Shown here: positions 36,065 to 47,426 of the stretch, one piece after another
Layout: each line of letters opens with the position of its first letter
How positions within the stretch are numbered: the stretch's first letter is position 1
Assembly (NCBI GenBank): GCA_025531455.1
Contig: JAMYHL010000039.1
Coordinates: forward strand, 124,001 to 188,000
Length of the DNA stretch: 64,000 nucleotides
Direction: 5' to 3'
Origin: Apiotrichum sp. Y4204
Lineage: Eukaryota; Basidiomycota; Tremellomycetes; Trichosporonales; Trichosporonaceae
Notes under the pieces: generated by a model
What the model saw: the letters and a program-made list of their open reading frames with translations, nothing else
Told to the model about the DNA's origin: nothing
Database searches by the model: none
Made by a program: the position numbers and the translations under genes

Positions 36065-38931
36065 TCATTCCTCAGGTCGGTTCTTCCAGTACCACACGGG
36101 ACCGTTCGGTGAATCTCTATGCTTGACACACTCGGTCCAAATCTGGTATTTTTCAGCTATTCATCTTGTTTTCCCGATGCCAGCCAGCGTGATTTCTGGC
36201 AGTTGATATCCACTTACCCCTAAGAAGCCTCTACGACTGAGCCGTCCCCCGATCTGCACGCCCTCAATCCTCCATCTGTCCTCATCTGAGTACCTGACGA
36301 TGAGACTCCAGCGCAGTTCTGGGGGATTGTCGGTGGTTAGGCGCGCGACGCCTCGAGTAAACGATGCAGACTCCAGAGTCTCCAGCTCGAGCATCTCCTG
36401 ATCTGCAAGACGACCCACGCCGTGAAAGTAGACGGGAGGTAGGCGCGTGCTGTATGGGAGGTGTGTTTCGAGTGGGGGGAATGTAGTCTGCCGCCCGGTC
36501 AACGCAGAGTAGGCGGCCGATGCAGCGTCGGGATCATGCGATACTGATAGGCTCAGTTCCGTGCTCTCGCTCACAGCCTCCATGTAGTGTTCGAGGTCGA
36601 GATCCAGGCTGTGGCGACCATCAAAGACCTCAGGGTGGTTCAGAGCGCTCCAATCCATGAAACTGAACAGTCAGCAGCGTCGACGGGAAGTCGGAATGGG
36701 TTTGCAAGGTACAGGAACGCTGTCCAGGTACTACAGGCACAGGCGCAAACTCAAATCTAAATCCTTCGGATAAGGGCACGGCAACGTAAAGGTTACCGCG
36801 ATTGGGGTATGTATGTCGTTGATGACTACGTGTGAATGTTGTTGACGTGACGCCTCACCCATCATTATTCAGACTTGACGATGATCCATCAAGGCCATCG
36901 CCCTCTTGTTCCGAGCCCGATCTGGACATCGACACTCACTTCAAAAAGGCATAGCAACTGAACCATTCCCCAGCAGCGCCAGCCCAGTCCCACACCTCGT
37001 TTGGGCCTAGGTTTGCTGGACGGGTGATATCGCGGAATCCCATGCCCCGGGCAGCATCAACATCAATTGAGAAGTCTCTTGGGCCGAATCCGAAATCATT
37101 ATTGGCCACAATCTCCTCCCTGTTACAAGCTGCGGTTAGAGGCTATGGGAACCAGCCGACATGCTTACCCATGATTGTAGTGATGGCATTGAGCAGGTGC
37201 CAATCGACTGAGCCGTCAGGATTAAAAGGACCATAGTCGTTATCTGCCCGATAGTGTCTTGCACCGTACACCAGTTCTCGAAGAAACCCTCGATATGCTC
37301 CATATCGGTTCAGGCCCCGGAACGGGTAAGTGCGGAGGGAATTCCATTGCGCGAGCCGTGTGTTTCCTGTCACCAGATGGATTCCGGTTGACCCCCGAGG
37401 TGGACGAGAATGAAGAGGAACATATGGTGCTTCCACGGTGGTGATTCCACTCTGTCCAGTACTTGGGCTTGCCACAGCGGAGGACATATTTTGAGCGACA
37501 GATGCTGCCCTAGGTCGTCCTCTGGGAGTGCGCCGATGCTCATAAGAGGTGATGTTCGTAACACAGTCGAGATACAGATCCCGGAAGTTGATGTGATTGA
37601 AGATATCGCCGAGGAATTCACCATTCACCGTTCGCGGCAAGCACTCACCCGTTTCCAGATCGTGACCCGGCATGTCATGGTAGATATCAGACATGGTGTC
37701 GCAGATAAAGTCGAGATGTTCATGAAGGTCTGGTACCTGCAACAGTGAGCTTCTGCAGCGCCGCAACATCCACAGCATGAAAAGCATGGGTTGGTAGCAG
37801 CGCACGGACGAGCTACGGCGCCGCTCGGATCGCCAGAAAACCCGGAGCGAGACAGACCCTGTACCAGCCATCTCGGCAGTCGATCCACAAAATCGGAGCG
37901 ACCGTTCTCCGCAGTCCGTCCCGAGTACGAGCCCATCCTGATCTCGATCACAAGGATGGCCTCGACCACAACACTCACGAGAAAGGGGCGCGGGGCAGGC
38001 ACCGGCACTTCTGTGACATCCAGGGTGTTATCAGAGGCTGTTGGCAAAGGCCAATCAGCAGTACGCAGAGTAGCCAGCTGTTCGTGCATCTGCGATTCAC
38101 GTATCGGCCTCTCCACATCCACCTTAGGTGACCGTGGAAACAGACGTCGAAGGCGAACCCGATCCTGCACCCGTTTGCGCCAGTCGATCTCGTCGTTGCG
38201 CCGCGTGCCTCCGCCGGCGGTTCGCGGGTCGTTCCATTCCACCAGGAGCAGGTCTCGCCACAGAGCGGTGTCAGGATTCTGGCGTTAGTCTGTCGTATCA
38301 CGACATGAACCAAGAAGCGCCGGGCGCAGCACGAGTGCGAGCGCAAACGCGAGGGCGCCGCCACACCCGTAGTGGAGAAGAGTACGCGCACGACCGCATG
38401 ACCCGAAGTGCAAGAGATGCCCAATACCGTGCCATTGGGTGCAAATGGGGTTGTCGTGACCACAGCCTCATACCTAGCCCGGCGATCAAGTCTGGCAGTC
38501 GGGCGTCAGGTGCGGTCGGACCCTTCTCGACTCAGGTTTAGAACACGGATACGAGACGCAAATTGCCAGGGGTATTTGAAGGAGCAAGCACTCACGTCGT
38601 ATACAAAGGCATGCAGGCCGCGGCACACCGCCGCGAGAGGGGCGAGCGCCTCAGGCTGCCTGAAGCCGACGTGGAAGAGGATTTTGTGAAGGAGCTGGGT
38701 GTAAGCACTGACTGTATGGGAATAAATGTCTTCTTAACGCACCTCTACTGGCAGACGGAGCAAACTGCTCTCTCGCAGCGTGTCATTTGGCTGTTGTTGG
38801 CTTGTCGGGCTGTTCATATGGGCAGGTGCTACCGGTTGTGAGGGGTTGGAACTCGGCGACGTCATTGATTCCGAGGATACGCGCAGCGACTGTGAATCGC
38901 CCAGAAGGCGTGAGTCAGAGGGTTTGGACAT
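36065..38931 (-). CDS. F-box protein A (fungal F-box family)
   Basis: Exon 1 (38931-38743) gives a Ser/Pro/Gln-rich lead ending in the F-box start SSLLRLPVE; exon 2 (38694-38596) continues LLHKILFHVGF..PEALAPLAAVCRGLHAFVYD. After a likely 317-nt intron, an exon from 38278 gives NPDTALWRDLLLVEWNDP and DWRKRVQDRVRLRRLF, the usual post-F-box segment. Further exons lie at about 37743-37160, 37119-36950, 36657-36225 and 36139-36065. The C-terminal part has DWAGAAGEWFSCYAF, RGVARLTTDNPPELRWSL, RIEGVQIGGRLSRRGFLG and, in a last exon, IWTE...DSPNGPVWYWK, the typical tail of fungal F-box proteins. Some internal exon borders between 37743 and 37900 are unresolved. F-box proteins choose substrates for SCF ubiquitin ligases by binding Skp1 through the F-box; the substrate is unknown. 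Paralogue of the neighbouring gene B. Confidence 0.8.
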
Positions 38932-39258
38932 GTCGCCTGTTTCCAGCGGCCCTCTTTGAAATGTAAGAGGTCAGATGTAATGGTAAACGATGAAAGAGAG
39001 TTGAAGACTGAAGCACGACTGTTGCCGTCGCCTTCGCAGGTGAATCTCTCAGGCCTGGTGGAGGTTGTTTGGGTGGAGGTCAGTGCACCACACAAACAAC
39101 AATGACACCCGTCCTCGCAACCCCCCAAAAGTGGTCGCGGTCTGTGTGTTCGCAACAATTTCCTGTCATTGCTTTCACCACACTTTCCTACAGACAAGTA
39201 CAGGCTACAGTTCCGACAGTGCATTGTGCTCCATCTGGTCACCCACTACACACTCCCG

Positions 39259-42200
39259 TCACACATCTCCCGCCTCAAGCTTCAAGAACCAGCACGGGTA
39301 CACATCCGGAACTCTTTCAACCACTGCCTGTCGATGGACACGCCCCAATGAAGAATCCCTGCCCGACTCCACAAGCTCAGCGAACGGGTCGGGCGTTAGT
39401 GATTGATAAGAGGATGCCACCTGTGCTGTTAGAATCGGCCCCCTCATGGAAGGCAGCCCCCGAATACTTACCCCCATCGCTCCGCGCGGTGACATGCAGC
39501 CACCAAGTTGAATGCCTTCGAAGATTTTTTCATCACGAAGGGTGGTGTTATTGTGGAAGATGATCTTGATACGAACCTCGGGAGGTTCATCCGTGGTAAG
39601 GCGAGCAATCCCGCGGATATAGTAATTCACTTGGTCGGCGCTGTTGGACTGTCGGGATCCGTGAAAGTAGAGCGGAGGACGAGCATTCGACCATGGCAGG
39701 GCCGTCTCCAGGGACCCAAGGTCGTGTGGCGCTTCGGCCTGATCGTTGGGGAATAAGACCGCAGCAATCTCTTCCTTCCTGCAAGGTGTCAACTGGACCC
39801 AATCCCAGGATTCAAGAAGGGGTAACGCCGCCTTTGACGGGTATGTTCCCATGGCAATATGCCACAGTCCACTGATGTTGGCCCAATCCGATACGGTATC
39901 GGGTGGGGCATCGGGACTGGGAACAGGCAGTACCGGCTTGGGGAGGGGGAGGATCTCCAGGGCACGCCTCATGTCTCCGATGTAGTGACCACTTTCCACA
40001 AAGTGACGAGCAAGCGGCACTGGGCATCAGCTTAGTTCAGTCTCGAAGTGGCCTCACCGAGAATTGTGACAATGGCCCAAACATCATCCCAGACGACTTT
40101 TCCGTCCAAATCAATTTGGGGGACAGGTAGGAGTTGCTCGCATACCGCTCTGGTCGGCCTGGTCGGCCAGCTCATGGTTGCCGCACCCAGATAGAGACAA
40201 AAGACCTGCGACAGGAGCCGAATGGTGCAGGAGAACTCAGCTGAGATCACGTTCTCCGACATGAGACGCCACATGTTCTTGAACGGCTGAGACGTGACCA
40301 CATGCTCGAGAGTGCTGTGGGATTCTCCCGGGGGCAGCTCGTAATGTAACTTCACCAGGTTCCTGCAAACGAAGTCAACCTCGTCCTGGTGCTGACGACG
40401 GCAATGATAAAGGTCATCGTGAGTGTTGAAGAAGGCGTAAGGATCGGTATCGGGGAAGACAGGGTGGTGGGACTCTAATTTGTAAGAGTTAGGTGTCTTC
40501 ACCGTCAGTAACCAATACAGATAACTGAACGTACGGTCTCCGCCCAACGCTCTTTGGCGAGAGAAATGTGAAGCGCCATGTCGTGAGAACAATTTCGGCG
40601 GCGCGTGTTGGTCGAGAAAGGACAGCGGCTGAGTAGATGAACCTGCGAAGGCGCAAGTTTCTCCTTCACACAGTACAGCAGAGCATGACGCCATTCTGAG
40701 GCGGGTGTTTCCTCCTCCCAGGACCGATTCAGAATTGCATCAACGGCGTCCAGCTAGAGGTCAGTTGCAGAGCTCATACTGTATGTAGATTCTACATACT
40801 GTCAAGTGAAAGTGGGCGACAGGTTTGTGCTTGAACAGGTCCAGGAATGGTTGAAGCTTCTCGACGGGGACGTGGTGAAAAATCATGCTCATCACCTGGC
40901 TGTGAGCTCAGTACGAGGAGGTGGAGTACTTACCTTACGAGGGAGAACCTCAGCCCAATCACGTCCCGACCACTGCTTCAAAGGTGATTCCGGTACAGTT
41001 ACTCCATTTGAGGGAGAAATCGGGTCATCAGAACAGATCTCATTACAATGGTTGATGATGCTGCTTGCTGCCGAGGGGCTTTTGGGCGTGGAAATCGGTT
41101 CGTCAGAACAGATCTCATGGCAATGATTGATGATGCTGCTTGTTTCCAGGGGACAGTTCCCATCAACGGACCTGGGCGGTGTAACTCGAGACTGGACTTG
41201 TTGAGATTCACTCTTGTCTAAGGAAGCTGTTTTCGGCTTGAACATGTCCAAATAGAAGGGCGGAAAGTTAGAATCGCGCTCTCTGGAGATTCTTACGGCC
41301 TCATACGGCCCCACATAGGGTCCGGTAGATGTAGGCGGCGCTTCGTAGCTGTTCTCGAGCCATTCCTCTTTTCCTTCATCACTGTTCGCCTCACTTGGAG
41401 GTACAGGGGATAGTGAAGGAAGTGTGTAGACGGTATGGTCAATAAGCGAACCAGTACTGCTCTGGGAAAGGTTGCGCCGGTGGGAGAGCCGATTAGGGGA
41501 GGAAATGATCTCGTTAGCTGTCGCCCAGTCGGCACCTGGAGGAGCATGAAACGATATTGGGCCGCGCCTAGACGAGCGACGTGTACGGGAAGAGGTGCTT
41601 CGTGACCTGGTGGACGTTGTGTCCTCCACGGCCGCCGTGGCAGCCATGGTATCGCAAGATCTACGCTCTCTATTCGAGCGAGTCAATTGTGTTTCTCCGA
41701 TAGGCGTAGAGTCACTGTCTCGCGAAGAAAAGTCGACTCTGCCTCGCGGGGAAGAAGCTGCAGAGCTATATGACCAAGTTATCTGCCATTGATCACAATC
41801 GCGTCGGAGTGTCTTGACGGATGACGGAGATGTGGGGACAACTCGAGCAGACCCTAGGGGTTTGCGGGCGTCTGTGGACATTACGAGAGAATGTCGACTA
41901 AGTGATGACTGATGGCCACCATTGTGAGATTGCTGCGATGTAGACCCATACGAAACCGTGCGTTTGTGCCAAGCTTGAGACCGCGTTGGAGCTGTCGGGC
42001 CTTCAAGAAAGGTATCATTAGAGGTGGATCGGAGGTGTCTGCCGCCGAGAGACGATCCAGGCTGCGGCTTGATTCGGAAGTCAATCCTTGAGAGCTCGGA
42101 ATCATCGCCTTCAGACTCTAGGTAAGCGAGAGATGAGTCGACCTGTTGACTGTCCGTGTTCCTTGATGGCTTGTCCAAGTCCTTCTTGGACGTTCTGTCC

Positions 42201-43438
42201 AAGTCGTCCGAGTTTGGGTCTCCCGTGGAAATCGATAGGCCTTGCGGCGTAGGTGAACGATACTTCGGAGTTGCGGGTTTGTGAAAGCTGATCCGCCCTT
42301 GGTCTTCCATAGACGTGTGGTTCCTCAGCGAGGCAATCGACTGGACTCTCTTACACCTAGCCAGAAATGCCTTTGCACTCGAAATGCCGACAGGTTCCGA
42401 AGCGCAAGCGTCGGGAACGGCAATATTCTCCCACGAGAGCTCGTGATCCTTCTCCATGAGATGTTTCTGGCGCGTTGTCCGTGACATTGCACTCTCCGAC
42501 GGGGTTCCTGTCTGCTCATCCCCCTTTTCCAGAATCATTTGCGTGTTTGAGCTACTCTTTGAGCTGCCCGAGCTGAAGTTCTCAGGTGATTGTATTTGCC
42601 GTCTCAGCTTCTCATCAGTTGTTGGCCACGAAGGGTCTTGCTCGAAAAGCATGGCCGAGAAAGACTGATATCCGACCTTGTTTTCACTTTGTGGCAGTTG
42701 AGGTAGGGGTTTCGAAACTGACGAGGATGATGAGGACGTGAGAGATCCCTGTCGCAAAGGTAGACTGCGGGAGCTGCTGTCCTGGGTTGCAGTTGGTATA
42801 CGCTTGCGAGGCGCTCGCATCATGGACGAAAAGATTGATGGGGCTGGAAAGGCGATTGGTGAGGGAAGGCTAAGGGGACTCAAGGGAGGGGAGTTCGGAG
42901 CGGCTGTCGGGGCACCTTTCCGCAGGGAAAGTGCCGGCACTCGAGATCAGAGTCGCCCTCCCGGACGTGGAATACTCGACTGCGGGATAGGAATGCCAGA
43001 GACCGTTGGCGTTGGAGTTGGGATGATGGGCGGACTTGTCGGCATTGGCGGCATTTGCGTGGTTTCACGAGCCTTAGGGGTGGACTCTGTGAGGGAGATG
43101 TTTCTCTTCGGGAGGGGAATTTCAGTATGGAGCTCTGGAAGGTCAAATCCAACGGCGGGGAAAAGCTTTGGGTTGTAGCGAGGCCCGGGGGCGGAGGTCG
43201 AACGACTGCGGGGCTTGCCCGGGGTGACGGTGGTGGTTACTTCGGGAAGTTCCGCCTCGGTTGGGTTGAAGAAACGCATCGACGTCCGGGGGCCCAGACG
43301 GCTGCGGAGTGGTGCACTTGCATCCGAAGAGTCGATGGAACCGAGAGTTATCGCACGGCGAGAAGGAAGCTTGTTTGAAAGAGCCGACGGTAACTGTTGC
43401 CTACCAATGCTCCTCTCTCGTTTTGGCGGTTCCTCCAT
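39259..43438 (-). CDS. F-box protein B with long Ser-rich N-terminal extension (likely fusion)
   Basis: The ATG at 43438 opens MEEPPKRERSIG; the frame runs to 40934 with one in-frame TGA at 42949-42947 that may lie in a 72-nt intron (42975-42904). This part, 811 residues in the spliced model, is Ser/Pro/Arg-rich and probably disordered, and ends SGRDWAEVLPRK. A 38-nt intron (40933-40896) then joins VMSMIFHHVPVEKLQPFLDLFKH, completing an F-box whose LP.K start sits in the first exon. Exons at 40895-40800, 40753-40545, about 40484-40065 and about 40021-39475 follow, with DWANISGLWHIAMG, RGIARLTTDEPPEVRIKI and FEGIQLGGCMSPRGAMG matching gene A; the last exon ends at 39259 with a divergent tail (YPCWFLK in place of PVWYWK). 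It could instead be two genes with the stop at 40892; the shared intron position argues for one. Role: probable SCF substrate adaptor. Confidence 0.65.
41021..41142 (-). repeat. In-frame tandem duplication inside F-box gene B
   Basis: Two 47-base copies (41021-41067 and 41096-41142, offset 75 bases, a multiple of three) encode SSIINHCHEICSDEPIS and SSIINHCNEICSDDPIS. The copies differ at a few bases, so the duplication is not brand new. It lies about 20 residues before the F-box. Confidence 0.85.
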
Positions 43439-44772
43439 CAGTGGGAAGCTGTGATGGGCGTGATCGACTTGAATGAGGCGATGGCCGAAAGGGATAGGGA
43501 AGGGGTCGAGAGGGTGAGAGAGTGAGAGTATGAAGCTGTTGAAGGAGAGTGCAGGAAACGGAAGAGCAAGTAAGAAGATAAGAGCAATGGACGACAGAAT
43601 GCCAAAGGAATGAGGACAAGGGACCGAGAGATGGACGTTGAGAAGGACAGAGAGTCGTAAAGCGTAGGAAGCGTATAGACAGCGCAACCACCGCGATGAC
43701 AACGGGCAAGCGCAAAGAGAAATCGACAAGGAACGAAGGGAATGAATGTGTACGTGGAAGACAAGCAACAGCTGAAGAGGGAGGAGAAGAATGAAGAAGG
43801 ACAATGAAGACGAAGAAGACGAAGACAAAGTGGTGAATGGGAAAGGAAGGCGAAATAGAGACGAAGTGTCCAGTACTCAGCTCTTGACTGGGCTCATCGC
43901 ACTCAACAGAATACTGTAAACATTGAGAAGCCGTCCGAGCAAGCAACGAGAGGCACTATCTGCCGTAGTGGCAGCGCCAGAAGCACGATTAGTGCCGTTG
44001 ACAGATGACGCAAGGTGACCAACCCACACGCGCTGGACGCTAGAAGCAGGGTAAGGACGCAGGATTGGCAGGATTGCACAGATCACAACGATCGACACGA
44101 GTCCAGTCATGCACCGTTCCTCGCAATGATTGACAAAGCTCTGTTCTGATCGTTCTAATATTCTGATGGTCCAGGTATGGCCAGGTGTCCTGGATCCAGA
44201 CCGCCCACTCACATCACGTCCATCACTGGGATGGATCATGGCGACCAAGTCTCTTGCCCAGAGAACAGTAGGACAAGTCAAGTGGGTACCTAGTCAGTAG
44301 TTAGTGACGTGAATGATATCGCCTGCTCGTCGCCTGCTCGTCGTTCTCGCGTCGTCCTCGTCCTCGTCCTCGGCCTCGACCGTCGTCACCGACGCCGCGC
44401 GATAAGGAGCTTGGGTACAGTTGTCGTACATTCAGATATCCGATGCTAAGGAGGAGGTATGGGACGTATGTAATGCAGTAATACTACGCGGATACGCGGC
44501 GGGGGATGGAATGGGATGAGACAGCCCGAGAACACGTCGCGGCCATAAACCGAGACGACGATCCAGGAGCTATCGACTGATGTGCAATTGCAGATGGCGG
44601 AGGTGGGTGCGTGGTTCTGGTGCATGTGCTAGTGGCAGTGAGCGCTGCTCCACTCCACAAATGCGATGCGTTATGTGACTTGAACTGGGACTGGCTGTAT
44701 TCGGAAACAACCGACTCATCGGGAGTGCGGGCTTATGCTGAGGACTCTCGATGAAGATGGATTGATAGAAAT
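43439..44772. other. Intergenic region between F-box gene B and CAF40
   Basis: 1.3 kb that is 5' of gene B and 3' of CAF40. Minus-strand 43440-43830 is CT-rich and looks like a leader for gene B. A CCTCGT/CGTCGT tract lies at 44332-44390. Open frames up to 180 codons overlap the leader but show no family sequence. Confidence 0.5.
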
Positions 44773-46073
44773 CTACTCGGTGCGCTCGTTGAGGTTGACG
44801 AGCAGGGTCTGGAGACACCGTTTGGTGACGAGGTCACCCTTGAGGAGGGCAGCAAAGGTGCCATCGCGGAGGGGTTCCGGAAGGCAGGCGCGGAGGGCCT
44901 CACGAGCTCTGGTGCACGTCAGTAGCAGATCGGGATTGACAAAACAGGGAGCCTTAACGCGAGGCACTCACCGAGGGTTGTCGCTCATGCGGAGGTAGCA
45001 GCGTACTACGTGCTTGAGGAGGCGGACGGCCTGGGTCTCCACAAGGGCCTGGACCATGTTGGAGAGGACGGCGCCAACGGCGTAGAAGCGCTCGTATGTC
45101 TGGCAGATGTACTGCAAGCCAAGGTCATCGAGAAGAATCTTCTGGACGATGAAGATCGCGACCGTCTTCGACAGCTCGGACCCTGTCTCCATGATGCGCA
45201 GACACAGAGGGATAATCTCGGTCGAGAGGAGGAAGTTGATAACGTCCGAGTTGTCGTTCTGCTTGACCAGAGCGCCGATAACGCCCAGAGACGTCAGGCG
45301 GAGGTACTCGAACGGACGCGTTTTGCTCGTAGTGTTGAGGAACGGGTAGAGGAAGAGGGGAATGTGGGCGTTGAGGAAGAGGCTGCGGGTTTCCGAGTGG
45401 CTCGCAACACACTGAAGAAGGGCTAACGCGTTGCAGACGCGATTCGACGCATGTGCTGTCAGAACGGGTGGTGACAGCGCGGGATATACATTGACGATCT
45501 CGAGGAGCAGAGACGACATAATTCCTGGACTGTCAGAAACGGCCACGACCAAGTGAACAAAGATGGTTTGTTAGTGCTGCTGATGGAGATCAAACCTCAA
45601 CCAAGTCGACAGTTTCACTCTCACTCTGCCACCTTTCCCCACCGCACAAGACTCACCAAAGCCGCCCCAGAGCACGAGCGCGAGGTCCTCGTACATTTCG
45701 CGCTTCTTGCTGAGCTCAAGCAGCGCCGTCTCACGCGTGTCGGGGTCAAGCAGCTCCGTGATGAGGAGGTAGATCTTCTCCTCCTCCGAGCCTGCCGGTG
45801 GTGCGGTACCGTTGGGAAGGAGCAGGAGCTTGCCGGTCCCCTGCGCGGGTGTGGATGTTCCCGGGACGCCGGTCGGCGGGAAAGGAGTGTTAGATGAATT
45901 GTTGAGCGACGACGCCGCGGATGGTGTGCCGTTCGGGTTCACGCCCGGATGCGAGTGGCCGGTCTGCGGGGGAGGGGGGTTGTTGAGATGCTGGGCGAGG
46001 TTGTTGAGGATCAGCGGCGCCTGTGTGCCGCCTGATCCGCCGCTCCCGCCCATCGACTGCTGCTGTTGCTGCT

Positions 46074-46104
<31 letters not shown>

Positions 46105-46191
46105 TTGCTGCTGCGCCTGCTGGAGCGCAGAAGCGCGCGACGACATGTCGCCGCCCTGCGCGTACCCAGCGTACCCACGGCCGCCGAACAT
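44773..46191 (-). CDS. CAF40: CCR4-NOT subunit Caf40 / CNOT9 (Rcd1 family)
   Basis: Three exons (46191-45657, 45524-44972, 44908-44773) code for 407 residues. The Rcd1/armadillo domain is unmistakable: [86 protein letters not shown] and [16 protein letters not shown], ending [30 protein letters not shown]. Caf40 is the NOT-module subunit of the cytoplasmic deadenylase that docks RNA-binding proteins and GW/4E-T type partners. N-terminal to the domain there is a glutamine run of about 20 residues (46050-46115, mixed CAG/CAA) and a Gly/Pro/Asn-rich linker; such Q-rich leads occur in fungal Caf40 proteins. It precedes (on the map) an eIF4E-family gene on the same strand, 1.2 kb away. Confidence 0.95.
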
Positions 46192-47426
46192 GTGATTAAC
46201 GAGAGCTGTTCAACGCCGATTCGCGCGTGTCGAACTTGATGAAAGTGGAGGCTAAGGTTGCTGTACGCGCGTGAGTGTGCGCGTTCCAGAAAGAGAAGGG
46301 CGGAAGTCTGGGAAGGGGCAGAAAGGTGATGGGTCGAGGATGGGTGTGTAGACGAGTCGACTGTGTCTTCAGAAAAGAGCAACGCCCCTAGAGGGGCGTA
46401 CAACGTGCCAGGCGAGAAGGTACAGTGAACGACCGACAGGGGGAAGCAAGCCGCGTCTAGGTGGGCTTGAGGGATGGTGCAAATGCGGCAACGTGACGAT
46501 GCGATGTTTTGGAGGGGCAGCTGGACGATGGAGCGATATTAAATGAATGTTATTGTTGTCAATGCTGTTTGAGGTATTGGTGTTGCCGTGTGGGTTGTGG
46601 GGGTGATCGTGGCGGGTATCGATTGGTGGTAGTTGTCGTTGATGGTGTTGTTGCTATTGTGTAGTTGTGGTGATTAATAATAATGACGGGTGGTGAGGAC
46701 GTCAATGATGATGGTGAGGGAGCGATTAGTGGTGGTGGGTGGGTGAAGAGCGCAGGATGCGGTTCAGCGTTCAGCATTCAGCATTCAGCATTCGTCCATG
46801 TCACAGCGAGCGACACTGCGCACGCGCACACGCTGCTTGACTGCTGAAGACGCACTCGGTTCGAGGTGACTAGGTGGACGGTCCCGTCTGTTAGGGCCCC
46901 GCGCGACTCGGCCGTGGGCCAGGGCTGAGGATGTACAAACGCCGAATGTGGCGTCCAGAAACAGTCAATCACGTGACTCTTATGTTGTTGCCACGCAAGA
47001 CCAGCACGATGTCCGCATGTGCAGCCCCCAGGCAGTGCACGAGATCTCTCGACGATGAGACTGTCCTACTGTCCTCATTGTCCTGACCTTGAGTCCTCTC
47101 AAGCTCCTCACCCCCTTGTTCCCCCAACGCACATGATCATCGAGTTCATCAACATTGTGTGTGGTATGGAGCGCTCTACAAGGGCCGAGCTATAAAACAA
47201 CCAGAAGGGGAGGACGAGGGAATCGTGGTGCACGTCGATGTGACACTGCATGATACAGCCTGGAATGCGGATTGGGCGAAAAAGGTATCGTGATGGGGGC
47301 ATGGTACGGTCAGGTCAGGTAACGCGGCCTGCGGTGAAGGGCAGTAGCTTGCGAGACACCTGTGGTATTGAGTGGAGAATCGAGAATGGCGGAGACGGTT
47401 TCTGTCACAGAGCAGAAAACATCCTT
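46192..47426. other. Intergenic region between CAF40 and the eIF4E gene
   Basis: 1.2 kb on the 5' side of CAF40 and 3' side of the eIF4E-like gene. Plus strand 46555-46760 is a GT/GGT-rich low-complexity stretch. At 46762-46793 there are four near-tandem copies of TTCAGCA/G. No gene was recognised. Confidence 0.55.
46762..46793 (+). repeat. TTCAGCA short tandem repeat
   Basis: TTCAGCG followed by three copies of TTCAGCA and a partial TTCG, a 7-base unit repeated about four times. No overlap with a coding exon. Confidence 0.75.

Noticed and set aside
43439..43946. Minus-strand frames of 100-180 codons 5' of F-box gene B
   Set aside because: Ser/Leu/Phe/Pro-rich composition follows from a CT-rich leader; no start, no motifs, and three frames are open at once.
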